A DNA stretch of 64,000 nt from contig JAPOYV010000108.1 in assembly GCA_026706385.1 (NCBI GenBank), positions 1 through 64,000 on the forward strand. The letters run 5' to 3'. Positions 32,839 through 40,431 of the stretch are shown here, piece after piece (position 1 is the stretch's first letter; each line of letters begins with the position of its first letter). The translations under genes were made by a program, and so were the position numbers. The notes beneath the pieces are model-generated. The model ran no database searches and was not told the DNA's origin. It saw only the letters and a program-made list of their open reading frames with translations. The stretch is from Gammaproteobacteria bacterium. GTDB lineage: Bacteria; Pseudomonadota; Gammaproteobacteria; Pseudomonadales; Azotimanducaceae.

Positions 32839-33687
32839 CTAGCGCGGCAGCGGGTTGCGCCGCAGTTCGCCGTACACCAGCTCCTCCACGAACTCCACGC
32901 ACTTGAAGTCCAGCAGCATGGCGTTCTCCTCCATCCGCCGGTACAGCGGCATGCGCATCGTCCACGGCTCCGTGAACGTCTCCGGATCGTCGATCGTCGC
33001 CTCGTAGAGAAGGTGGTCCGGGCCGGTCGGCGTGAACCGCTCGACCACCGTCATCGCCGCGCTGTGGTGGTTGCCCGCGCGGTCGAACCAGGTCTGGTCG
33101 TTCAGCGCCGTCACCTCGATCACCAAGGTGTCGCCCTCCCAGCGCGCAACCGACTGGCCCATCCAGAAGTCCCCCGGCGCCGGGCCCGGGTCCTCCATCA
33201 GGATGTTGCGGTTGATGCCCGCGTACTGGTAGACGAACTCAAGGTGGTTCTCGCCCTGGAAGATCTGGAACGGCTGGCCCATGTAGTTGGCGCGCGGGAT
33301 GCCCGGCAGGTAGCACTTCACCTCCGGGTCGAGCTCGCTCCAGCGCAGCCGGTTCTCGTCGCGCTTCGCGAGCGCCTCCGGCTTGTAGGGCAGCCGGCCG
33401 CCGTCGACGACGCCCAGGCCCGGCGGCACCGAGGCCAGCGTGCCCATGCGCAGCGTGGCGATGGACGGCACCGGCCCCATGGGACCGTCGCGCAGCTCCA
33501 CCGACGAGCGCGCCATGTGCCGCTCGATGTCCCAGTTCGCCTCGTTCAGCGCCTGCCAGACGCCGTTCAGGTCCGGGTTGACGCCGCCCGGGCCGCGCGC
33601 GGCCTTCCAGGCTTCGTCGGCCGGCGGTGGTGCCTCGCAGGCGGCGACGAGAAGGGCCAAGACCGCAAGCGGGATCGCTTTCCTCAC
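32839..33687 (-). CDS. Exported lipoprotein of the 'PDxxGxW' family, copy 2
   Basis: Identical in protein and, as far as can be read by eye, in DNA to 30354-31202. The GTG start overlaps the stop of the 362-aa gene (GTGA), and DUF6152 follows after 15 bases. Retention of two identical copies suggests either very recent duplication or ongoing gene conversion. Confidence 0.78.
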   Translation of the reverse strand: MRKAIPLAVLALLVAACEAPPPADEAWKAARGPGGVNPDLNGVWQALNEANWDIERHMARSSVELRDGPMGPVPSIATLRMGTLASVPPGLGVVDGGRLPYKPEALAKRDENRLRWSELDPEVKCYLPGIPRANYMGQPFQIFQGENHLEFVYQYAGINRNILMEDPGPAPGDFWMGQSVARWEGDTLVIEVTALNDQTWFDRAGNHHSAAMTVVERFTPTGPDHLLYEATIDDPETFTEPWTMRMPLYRRMEENAMLLDFKCVEFVEELVYGELRRNPLPR

Positions 33688-34772
33688 TCGGCTTCCCCGG
33701 CCTGCGGCTCGCCGCGTTCCTCGATCCACTTGGCCTCCAGGAAGCGCGCACCGCTCAGGGTGTTGGCCATCGAGTAGTTGCCTTCGTGGCACGCGTACTC
33801 GTAGAGGCGCTTGTCGCTCTTGGTCCACGGGAACTCGCCGGTGTAGGGCGCCTCGTAGTCCGGGTCGTGGACGGTGAAGTTGTAGAGCAGGCTGTTCCCG
33901 TCGATGGGGCTGAAGCGCTCGACAATGCGCAAGCCAGGGCGCGGGTCGTGCGGCCCCATGAAGTCCTTGAAGTTGGTTGTCTCGACGATAAGCGTGTCGC
34001 CCTCCCAGTGGCCGATCGAGTCGCCGCCGTAGGCGATCATGTCCTCCGGCAGGTGCTTCGAGTTAAGCCGGATCGCACGTGCCCAGTGCATCCACTCCAC
34101 CATGATGAGCACGTGGTCGTCGGTCTGCACGATGGTCTTCATGTTGTTGTAGGCGGACGGCGTTGCCGGCACGGTCAGCGACATGTAGATGCAGCGGTCG
34201 CCGATGGACATGTTCTCGGGGTTGTCGTACGGGTCGCCGCCTTCGGCGAGCCACCACGCCTCGCCCGGATACTTCGACTTGTAGTAGGGGTGCAACGTGG
34301 CCCGGCGCGCCCTGCCGGCATCCGAGAGGCCCGGCCTGCGTCCGTTCGGCGGATCGACGATGATCGACGTGCGGTACTCGCCGTCGATCTGGTAGTAATC
34401 GCAGTATTGGCCACCGCAGTCGAACCAGAACCAGTCGTGGCTGCCCGGCGTGTAGGTCCCCGAACTGTCGACGCCCCGGTCCCGAGCCTGGCCTTCGAGG
34501 GGCTTCAAGCCCTCGCGGTCCGGATCCGACGGCGCGGCCGCTTCGTCCACGCGCGAGTGCGCGACGCGCTTCATCTCCTCGATCTCCTCGACGGTGTACG
34601 TCAGCCGCTCGCCGAGGTTGGGATCCCGATCCATCCGCGTGAGACTGCTGATGTCGTAGGTGCCGGAGAAGTCCGGCTTGCCGTCGTCCGTGCGCGGAAT
34701 CTCGGCCGCCAAAGGCAATGCGGCGCAGGCGGTGCCGACGACGCCGAGCATGAACCAAGTTCGAAGCTGCAT
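33684..34772 (-). CDS. Exported 'DGKPDFSGTYD' family protein, copy 2
   Basis: 362 residues, the same length as copy 1, with signal MQLRTWFMLGVVGTACAALP. Conserved blocks include IPRTDDGKPDFSGTYDISSL, CDYYQIDGEYRTSIIVDPPN and GEAWWLAEGGDPYDNPENMS. The first 290 residues differ from copy 1 at scattered positions (for example MERDPRLGER against MDRDPNLGER), whereas the last 70 are identical. It is the first gene of the whole 12-kb minus-strand train; a GGGGAGGG ribosome-binding site lies before the ATG. The promoter must lie in 34773-34879, where a weak TTGTAG/TAGGCT pair with 18-base spacing is the best candidate. Confidence 0.78.
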   Translation of the reverse strand: MQLRTWFMLGVVGTACAALPLAAEIPRTDDGKPDFSGTYDISSLTRMDRDPNLGERLTYTVEEIEEMKRVAHSRVDEAAAPSDPDREGLKPLEGQARDRGVDSSGTYTPGSHDWFWFDCGGQYCDYYQIDGEYRTSIIVDPPNGRRPGLSDAGRARRATLHPYYKSKYPGEAWWLAEGGDPYDNPENMSIGDRCIYMSLTVPATPSAYNNMKTIVQTDDHVLIMVEWMHWARAIRLNSKHLPEDMIAYGGDSIGHWEGDTLIVETTNFKDFMGPHDPRPGLRIVERFSPIDGNSLLYNFTVHDPDYEAPYTGEFPWTKSDKRLYEYACHEGNYSMANTLSGARFLEAKWIEERGEPQAGEAE

Positions 34773-34879
34773 GACAGCCCTCCCCAGACTTGTCAGACAG
34801 TTGCGAGTCAGCCTACACCCGCAGCGACAGGGACTACAAGGAAGCCCCGGGCGGACGGCCAGTGGAGCGCGGGAGGCGA

Positions 34880-35491
34880 CTACAACCACATCGCCGCCTT
34901 GGCGGCGTCAGCAAGCCCGACGTTGTGACGCTCGTAACCGGCGATCTCGAAGTCGTCCCTGAAGGACTCCCAGATGAACTCCTCGTACCGATCGTCGAAG
35001 AAGTCGGTGAAACCGCCAGGCGGCCTGATCCCCCGCTCGAGCACGTGCGGGAACGAAGCGATCGTAGCCGGGTCCACGAATGGCAACTCGAGAAGGCATT
35101 CCGGCAACCTCTCGAAATAGAGCAGAAGCGAGACACCAGCCCCGTCAATGAACTCTCGATAGGTAGCGTGCTGCGCGTCCGTGCGTCGACCACCTTCGAT
35201 GAGACCGTCGATGTCCCTCGCTGTTGGCGGTTCAATGTCTACGCGCAGATCGACCTGTCGCGGACGATCATCCCAAGGCTTGAAGAAAAAGCCGCTCACC
35301 GCCCGGTCGTAGGGATTGCGCACAGTCGTGAAGACCAGGAACGACCGAGCGTCTTCGGGAATCCCCTGGTAGTCGTGATGGCCGCCGTACCACACGCCGC
35401 CGTAGTACCGCATCAGCCACTCGTTCATCGACTTCGAGGCCGTGCGCGGGATGCCGATATAGACGAACCTGTGGCTCGGCGAGATGATCAC
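34880..35491 (-). CDS. Sulfotransferase-like P-loop protein
   Basis: 203 residues. The 5'-phosphosulfate-binding loop reads FVYIGIPRTASKSMNEWL near the N-terminus, and the 3'-phosphate motif reads TVRNPYDRAVSGFF. This matches the short carbohydrate-type sulfotransferase_2 family that uses PAPS. The acceptor is unknown. The GTG start overlaps the stop of the deoxyribosyltransferase gene (GTGA), so it is the third gene of the selenoprotein operon. PAPS could come from the cysD-cysNC genes 14 kb away. Confidence 0.8.
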   Translation of the reverse strand: MIISPSHRFVYIGIPRTASKSMNEWLMRYYGGVWYGGHHDYQGIPEDARSFLVFTTVRNPYDRAVSGFFFKPWDDRPRQVDLRVDIEPPTARDIDGLIEGGRRTDAQHATYREFIDGAGVSLLLYFERLPECLLELPFVDPATIASFPHVLERGIRPPGGFTDFFDDRYEEFIWESFRDDFEIAGYERHNVGLADAAKAAMWL

Positions 35492-36132
35492 CGCTTCCTC
35501 GCGACATGCTCGGCCACGCGCATGAGCGCCTGCTCGAAAGACGCCTGCAGCATCACGCCCGAGTCGTCCAAGGCACCGATCATCATCAGGTTGTCGGCCA
35601 TCCCGAAGTCCTCGATCAAGAGGCCGTCGATGTCCACGGCCGAGTTGTCGGGACTCTGACCGACCTGCCGGCGCACCCTGTCGGGATACAGGCCTGCAGG
35701 CTCAGCTTCGCCGTAGAACGGCTCGGCGTCGTAGTAGGCGAACACAGGCTTGCCCAAGCCCCGCATGTACCCCATCTCGAACGCCGTGCCGCCGTCCATG
35801 CCGGGGCCTCGGAAGCGCACCATGTTGGCGACCACCGCATGGGCCCTGTCCATCATGGCGATGTTCGCGCGATAGATCCTGATCCCTGTCTCGCGATCGG
35901 GTTGGAAGTCCGGAATCTCGTTGTCGAGGGGGTACAGGCCCACCAGCTTGAACGGCCAGTTCTGACTGGCATTCAGCCGCTCGATCAAGCGCTTCTTGTC
36001 CTCGCCGGCTTCCCCAGCGTTGGGCAGGAAGACCTCGGGGCCGGCGAGGTAGACGAAGTAGGCCGGTCGGTCGTCCGCGTGCGCAAAAGCAGCGCACAGC
36101 AGGACGCATGCCGCCAACAGGCGGTAGTGCAC
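35488..36132 (-). CDS. Exported nucleoside 2-deoxyribosyltransferase family protein
   Basis: 214 residues from a GTG at 36132. Family features: YFVYLAGPEVFLPNAGE at the start of the Rossmann-like fold, RANIAMMDRAHAVVANM, and GPGMDGGTAFEMGYMRGLGKPV, carrying the catalytic Glu segment. These enzymes exchange or hydrolyse deoxynucleoside bases in the cytoplasm. Oddly, this one begins with a clear signal peptide, YRLLAACVLLCAAFAHA, directly before the fold, so it may act in the periplasm. It lies 11 bases after the selenoprotein stop and overlaps the sulfotransferase start. Confidence 0.82.
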   Translation of the reverse strand: MHYRLLAACVLLCAAFAHADDRPAYFVYLAGPEVFLPNAGEAGEDKKRLIERLNASQNWPFKLVGLYPLDNEIPDFQPDRETGIRIYRANIAMMDRAHAVVANMVRFRGPGMDGGTAFEMGYMRGLGKPVFAYYDAEPFYGEAEPAGLYPDRVRRQVGQSPDNSAVDIDGLLIEDFGMADNLMMIGALDDSGVMLQASFEQALMRVAEHVARKR

Positions 36133-36143
36133 GAAGCCGCTCC

Positions 36144-37289
36144 TCAACTGTCGCTTGGCATCAGGAACCGCCAGAGCGGCTCCTTCGCCCCGGACTCGCG
36201 CATCGCATCGCGCGCTTGCCTGATGACCTCGCCCGTCTTCGTCTCGTCGCGGAACCAGCGGTAGCCGGCCCAAGCGGCTGGCGTGTGGTCGGCGATCTCC
36301 ATCGCGGCCATCTCGTAGTAGCCGCGGATGTCCTGGGAGACCCGCGCCGGAATACCGGGAATGCCGGCCTGCTTCCACGGGTGGCCCTCGGCGACCCGGA
36401 TGAACGACTCGATGGCGGCGGGAATGGAATCGGCGTCGAGCAGGCGCACGGCCCCGGCGCGGTTGCCGTACTTGGCGATCGCGCGGTCGTAGGCGGGACG
36501 CAAGCCCTTCGCCTCGTCGATCGCGGGATGCGCGTCCGGATCCATGCGCGGGGGCAGCGGACACGCGAGGGGTTGCGTCTCGCCGTCCTCGATCACGACC
36601 TCGTAGTCCTCGACTGCAGGCTCGGTGCGTTCGAGCATGGCGAAGGCGCGCTCGAGGACGCGACGCTGGAACGCCGCGTCGCCCGGCACACCGAGCGGCC
36701 GGCCCAGTGGGAAGTCGCAGAAGAGGCCGCGCGGCGGCGCGGTTCCGTAGATCTGGCCGCGGATCGAGCCGATGGCGACCGTCGCCATGCCGGCCGCTTC
36801 GAAGATGTGCGCGAGCGTACAGACCGTACGCGTGCAGAGTGGTCAGACAGGGGTGAGCAGGACGACATCCACGCCTTGCTCGGCGAGATACTTGGCGCCA
36901 GCCGGGCCGCCGTCCATGCGGATCGCCGCGAGATCGAACTGGTTGCCGGCGAAGGCGAGATGCACGTCCGAGACGCTGCCGATCATGCCGTCGTCCGCCA
37001 TTTCCTCGAGGCGGTCGATGGGGAAGACGACGTTCAAATCGCCGCTGACGCCGCTGGCGTCGAAGTTCGGGCTCCAGTGGCCGACGACGATATCCCGGCG
37101 GTGGCGCTCGAGCACGCGGTAGCCCGTGTCCACAACGGCGAAGTCATCATCGTCCGCATGGTGCAACGATGCCGACGACACGAGCGCCACCTTGGCCTCG
37201 GCCAGCGGTTTCGGCGTGGTGAACGCCGGTGCTTCGAAGGTCGGGCACGGGATGCGCGACGACGCCTCCTTGATGGACTGATCGGTCAT
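36144..37289 (-). CDS. Glycine/sarcosine/betaine reductase B-type selenoprotein (in-frame UGA = selenocysteine)
   Basis: One 381-residue gene read through an in-frame TGA at 36843-36845, giving VVLLTPV-U-PLCTRTVCTL at residues 142-158 with Sec149 and Cys152 in a UxxC redox pair. Before it stand GHWSPNFDASG and LNVVFPIDRLEEMADDGMIG; after it HIFEAAGMATVAIGS continues the family core. This is the GrdB-like family (PF07355) in which the TPVUPLC motif is normal. A SECIS-like hairpin lies at the right distance after the UGA. Conventional gene callers will split it into two ORFs (36843-37289 and 36144-36788). Aerobic relatives are of unknown function; reductive cleavage of a C-N or similar bond is inferred. 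It heads a three-gene operon. Confidence 0.9.
36815..36831 (-). promoter_or_regulatory. Bacterial SECIS-like hairpin
   Basis: On the coding strand GCGTAC and GTACGC form a perfect 6-bp stem around a GGTCT loop. The loop begins 17 bases after the UGA. The E. coli fdhF element also presents GGUCU in its apical loop, 18 bases after its UGA, bound by SelB. Its place inside the coding sequence is as expected for bacteria. Confidence 0.85.
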
Positions 37290-37391
37290 GGCGGAGCCTT
37301 GGCTGGTCTTGCCGGAGAATGCTAGCGCAACCGGCAGCGAATGCGGCGGCGCAGGCGTGTTAGCGTCTGAGCACCGGGAAGGGGGTTCTCA

Positions 37392-38867
37392 ATGCCGTTG
37401 CAGGGAAGACTCGGCTTCAACATGAAGCTGTCGTTCGGGGTCGGCCAGGCGGCCGAGGGGCTCTTCGGCGCCGCCTACGGCACGTTCCTGATCTTCTACT
37501 ACAACCAAGTGCTCGGCATGCCGGGCTCGCTGGCCGGGCTCGCGGTGGGGATCGCCCTCGTGGTGGACGCCTTCACGGATCCCATGGCGGGCTCCCTCTC
37601 GGATCACTGGAAGTCGCGCTACGGCCGCCGCCACCCGTTCATGTACGCATCGATCCTGCCACTCGCCGCGTCCTTCTACTTCCTGTTCAACCCGCTGGTG
37701 ACCAGCCAGCTTGGACTCTTCATCTGGCTCGTCGTCTTCTCGAACGCAACGCGCACGTCGATGTCGCTCTACCACGTACCCCACATCGCGCTCGGCGCCG
37801 AAATGAGCGAGGACTACGACGAGCGCTCCAAGCTCGTGGGCTACCGCATGTTCTTTGCCAACGTCGGCGTGTTGTTCGCGTTCGCGGTTGGCTTCCTGTA
37901 CTTCTTCACGCCGACGGCCGAGTTCGAGAACGGTCAGCTCAACGCCGCGGCATACCCGTGGTTCGCGGCGCTGCTCGCGGTCCTGATGGCCGTCACCATC
38001 TTCTGGAGCGGCTGGGGAACACGGGCCGCGATCCCGTTCCTTCCGGTCCCGCCCGACACGCCGCGGCTCGGCCTTGGCCGGATCCTCTGGCGGGTCATCC
38101 TCGACATCGTCGCCGCGATGCGCAGCCGCTCGTTCCGCTGGCTGTTCATGGGTGTCCTGATCGTTTTCGTGATGGTGGGAGTCAACGGCGGCCTCGACCT
38201 CTACATCTTCACGTACTTCTGGGAACTCGACCGCGCGGCGATTCTGATCGTGATCTGCGCCTATCCCATCGGCGTGATGGTGGGGTCGTTCTTCTGCCCG
38301 GCCTTCTTCAGCCGATTCGGCAAGAAAGCCGGCCTCATCTTCGGTGGGCTGTCCTGGCCCTTCTGGCAAACGCTGCCCATCGTTGCGCGGCTCATGGACT
38401 GGTTCCCCGAGAACGGCGATCCGATGCTGATCACGCTCCTGATCGCCATCAAGGTCATCCAGGGAGCCTGCACGGTGCAGGCCAACGTCGCGTTCGGCTC
38501 GATGGTGGCGGACATCATCGACGAGCACGAGTACGAGACGGGCAAGCGCCAGGAAGGCATCTTCTTCGCGGCCAGTTCGTTCTCGGCCAAGGCCACGTCG
38601 GGCATCGGCAACGTCATCGCCGGCTTCGCACTCGACATCATCTCCTGGCCCCGGGGAGCGCACATCAAGACTGCGGCGGACGTGCCGCCCGAGACGCTGG
38701 TGAACCTGGGCCTCGTGTACGGGCCGATCGTCGCGGCGTTCGGGTTCGTGTCGATCTGGTGTTATACGCACTACCGGCTCACCCGGGAACAGCACGCCGA
38801 GATTCTCGAGGAGCTTGGGCGGCGGCGCGAGGGCGCGGGTCCGACCGTGCAAGCGGCCGGGACGTGA
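37392..38867 (+). CDS. GPH/MFS-type cation symporter
   Basis: 491 residues with twelve membrane segments. GVGQAAEGLFGAAYGTFLIF and TDPMAGSLSDHWKSRYGRRH (the loop 2-3 motif with the conserved Asp), and later VQANVAFGSMVADIIDEHEY, are typical of the glycoside-pentoside-hexuronide symporters such as MelB. The substrate may be a sugar or organic acid. It has a strong GGGAAGGGGG ribosome-binding site and is divergent from the selenoprotein operon, with about 100 bases between them for both promoters. Confidence 0.9.
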   Translation: MPLQGRLGFNMKLSFGVGQAAEGLFGAAYGTFLIFYYNQVLGMPGSLAGLAVGIALVVDAFTDPMAGSLSDHWKSRYGRRHPFMYASILPLAASFYFLFNPLVTSQLGLFIWLVVFSNATRTSMSLYHVPHIALGAEMSEDYDERSKLVGYRMFFANVGVLFAFAVGFLYFFTPTAEFENGQLNAAAYPWFAALLAVLMAVTIFWSGWGTRAAIPFLPVPPDTPRLGLGRILWRVILDIVAAMRSRSFRWLFMGVLIVFVMVGVNGGLDLYIFTYFWELDRAAILIVICAYPIGVMVGSFFCPAFFSRFGKKAGLIFGGLSWPFWQTLPIVARLMDWFPENGDPMLITLLIAIKVIQGACTVQANVAFGSMVADIIDEHEYETGKRQEGIFFAASSFSAKATSGIGNVIAGFALDIISWPRGAHIKTAADVPPETLVNLGLVYGPIVAAFGFVSIWCYTHYRLTREQHAEILEELGRRREGAGPTVQAAGT

Positions 38868-38912
38868 TCTGTTGACGCGGATTTTGCGGCTTCCACCCGA
38901 CCCAATGACAGT

Positions 38913-38932
38913 ATGTAGTCATGTAACTACAT
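38913..38932 (+). promoter_or_regulatory. Palindromic operator of the antitoxin-toxin pair
   Basis: ATGTAGT (38913-38919) and ACTACAT (38926-38932) form a perfect inverted repeat with a 6-base centre, 19 bases before the antitoxin ATG. Phd/YefM and VapB antitoxins bind such sites to repress their operon. Confidence 0.6.
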
Positions 38933-38951
38933 CGTGTGCGCGGGTAATGCC

Positions 38952-39209
38952 ATGACCATCACCACCGTAACAGGCCGCGATTTCAACCAAGACATCGGAG
39001 GGGCGAAGAGGGCCGCTGCGAAGTCGGGACCCGTGTTTGTCACGAACCGAGGCAAGACCACGCAAGTGCTGCTGAGCATCGAGGATTACCAACGCATCTC
39101 GGCGCGAGGCCGCAGTCTGGTGGAGGCCTTGGCCATGCCCGGCCTAGCGGACATCGACTTCGAGCCGCCAAAGATGAAGATCGAGATTCGTCCGGCTGAT
39201 CTGTCCTGA
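38952..39209 (+). CDS. Phd/YefM-type antitoxin
   Basis: 85 residues from ATG 38952. The sequence TVTGRDFNQDIGGAKRAAAK followed by GPVFVTNRGKTTQVLLSIED is the Phd/YefM fold with its DNA-binding N-terminus. The C-terminal tail (FEPPKMKIEIRPADLS) would wrap the PIN toxin. It overlaps the toxin start by one base (TGATG). A palindromic operator lies upstream. Pairing of a Phd-type antitoxin with a PIN toxin is common. Confidence 0.9.
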   Translation: MTITTVTGRDFNQDIGGAKRAAAKSGPVFVTNRGKTTQVLLSIEDYQRISARGRSLVEALAMPGLADIDFEPPKMKIEIRPADLS

Positions 39210-39631
39210 TGTTCCTTCTCGATACGAACGTCATCTCCGAGTTGCGCAAGGTTGGAGACGGCAGGGCCGAGGAAGGCGTCGCGGCTTGGGTGGAAGACGC
39301 AGACGCCGCCAGCTTCTACGTCTCCGTATTGACCCTGATGGAACTGGAAATCGGCATTCTGCGGCTCGAAAGGCGCGACGTTCAGCAGGGACAGATGTTG
39401 CGGACGTGGATGGACACGCTTGTACTTCCCGAGTTCCGGGAGCGCACTCTACCTGTCGACCCCGCCGTGGCCTTGATGTGCGCGCGGTTGCATGTGCCCG
39501 ACCCGCGGGCTGAACGCGGTGCGCTGATTGCGGCAACGGCCATCGTCCACAGCATGAGCGTCGTCACGGGGAACGTCGCGGACTTCGAGAAAACGGGGGT
39601 CGAGGTCATCGATCCGTGGACTCGGCACTGA
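39209..39631 (+). CDS. vapC: VapC-type PIN-domain toxin
   Basis: 140 residues, complete. The acidic residues of the PIN ribonuclease active site are present: LLDTNVISELRK (first Asp), LTLMELEIGILRL (Glu), and RAERGALIAATAIVHSMSVV with VTGNVADFE (distal part; the usual D of 'D..IAATA' is replaced by G-A here, ERGALIAATA, so the third acidic residue may be shifted). It should cleave RNA when not bound by the antitoxin. Confidence 0.88.
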   Translation: MFLLDTNVISELRKVGDGRAEEGVAAWVEDADAASFYVSVLTLMELEIGILRLERRDVQQGQMLRTWMDTLVLPEFRERTLPVDPAVALMCARLHVPDPRAERGALIAATAIVHSMSVVTGNVADFEKTGVEVIDPWTRH

Positions 39632-39640
39632 CGTTTTAAG

Positions 39641-40417
39641 TTAGACCAGGCTCCCCCGCACCCCCCGAATGCGCTCTCGCACCGCACGCTTGTCGAAGAA
39701 GCGCGTCGAGTCGTATAGCCACGGGTAGCGTCCGTCGCGGTCTGCGCCGGCTGCCAAGAGCCTCGCGTTGATCGCAGCGACACCGGGGTATCCGGGCCAT
39801 TGAACACCGTTCTGGCAATACGAGATGTCGATGAAATAGCGTGGGCAGCCTTCGCCTCCGCGCTTGGCGCGACGTGCGTGGAACAACGCCGAGTGCACGA
39901 TGACCGCCGAGCCGGTCGTGAGTCGATCCATCGTGACAGACCCGGGCAGATCCTCGGTGCCGAAGATCGCCAGGGCATCGTTCGCGACGACACGACGTTG
40001 AGATCCGGGAACCACGAGCAGGTCGCCGATCCGCCCATTCAACCCATCCGGGTAATAGAAGACGTGCACCATCACGTGGGAGCGATTGGTCTGCGGCACC
40101 TGCTCGTAGTCCTGGTGCCAGGCGACGCCGCGCAAGCCCGCATCGTGGCGGGCGGCGTGAATGTGGTGCATCGCGAATGCGCGGCCCGCCATCAACTGGC
40201 CGACTAGGGCAATCATGCGTGGGTGGGAGGTGAGCAACGCGAGCGCCGGATAGTCGACCACGGCCGGCCGCTCGCCAGCTTCACGGCGAGCAGTCAGAGC
40301 ATCGACTTCGTCCTCAAGTGGTCGGCACTCGTGCGCGGTCAGGAAGCCTTCGAGGACTAGGAAGCCCCTGGTCTCGAAGTGCGCCTTCTGTACCGCGGTC
40401 AATCGCGAATCCGACAT
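39641..40417 (-). CDS. Phytanoyl-CoA dioxygenase family protein (Fe(II)/2-oxoglutarate)
   Basis: 258 residues from ATG 40417. Iron ligands are H101 and D103 in GVAWHQDYEQ and a distal His in VIVHSALFHARRAKRGG (H175 or H180), followed by an Arg in CPRYFIDISY that would bind 2-oxoglutarate. The opening FETRGFLVLEGFLTAHECRP is typical of PhyH. These enzymes hydroxylate acyl chains, ectoine or natural products; no substrate can be named. It starts 14 bases after the quinone oxidoreductase stop on the same strand, and the two are probably cotranscribed. Confidence 0.88.
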   Translation of the reverse strand: MSDSRLTAVQKAHFETRGFLVLEGFLTAHECRPLEDEVDALTARREAGERPAVVDYPALALLTSHPRMIALVGQLMAGRAFAMHHIHAARHDAGLRGVAWHQDYEQVPQTNRSHVMVHVFYYPDGLNGRIGDLLVVPGSQRRVVANDALAIFGTEDLPGSVTMDRLTTGSAVIVHSALFHARRAKRGGEGCPRYFIDISYCQNGVQWPGYPGVAAINARLLAAGADRDGRYPWLYDSTRFFDKRAVRERIRGVRGSLV

Positions 40418-40431
40418 CGCCCCAGCCGTGG

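Larger units (their letters stand above)
32401..33893. repeat. Near-identical direct repeat, copy 2
   Basis: Partner of 29916-31408. The first mismatch at the 3' edge is at 33894 (G here, C at 31409), after which the 362-aa genes differ frequently. Confidence 0.9.

Noticed and set aside
29916-33893. Composite transposon or insertion sequence as cause of the module repeat
   Set aside because: No transposase gene or terminal inverted repeats are visible at the block edges; the block starts and ends inside or at genes of the module itself.
36144-36788. Separate second gene downstream of a TGA-terminated small gene
   Set aside because: The part between the TGA and its first ATG is in frame and matches the family core (UPLC...HIFEAAG), so the two frames are a single selenoprotein gene.
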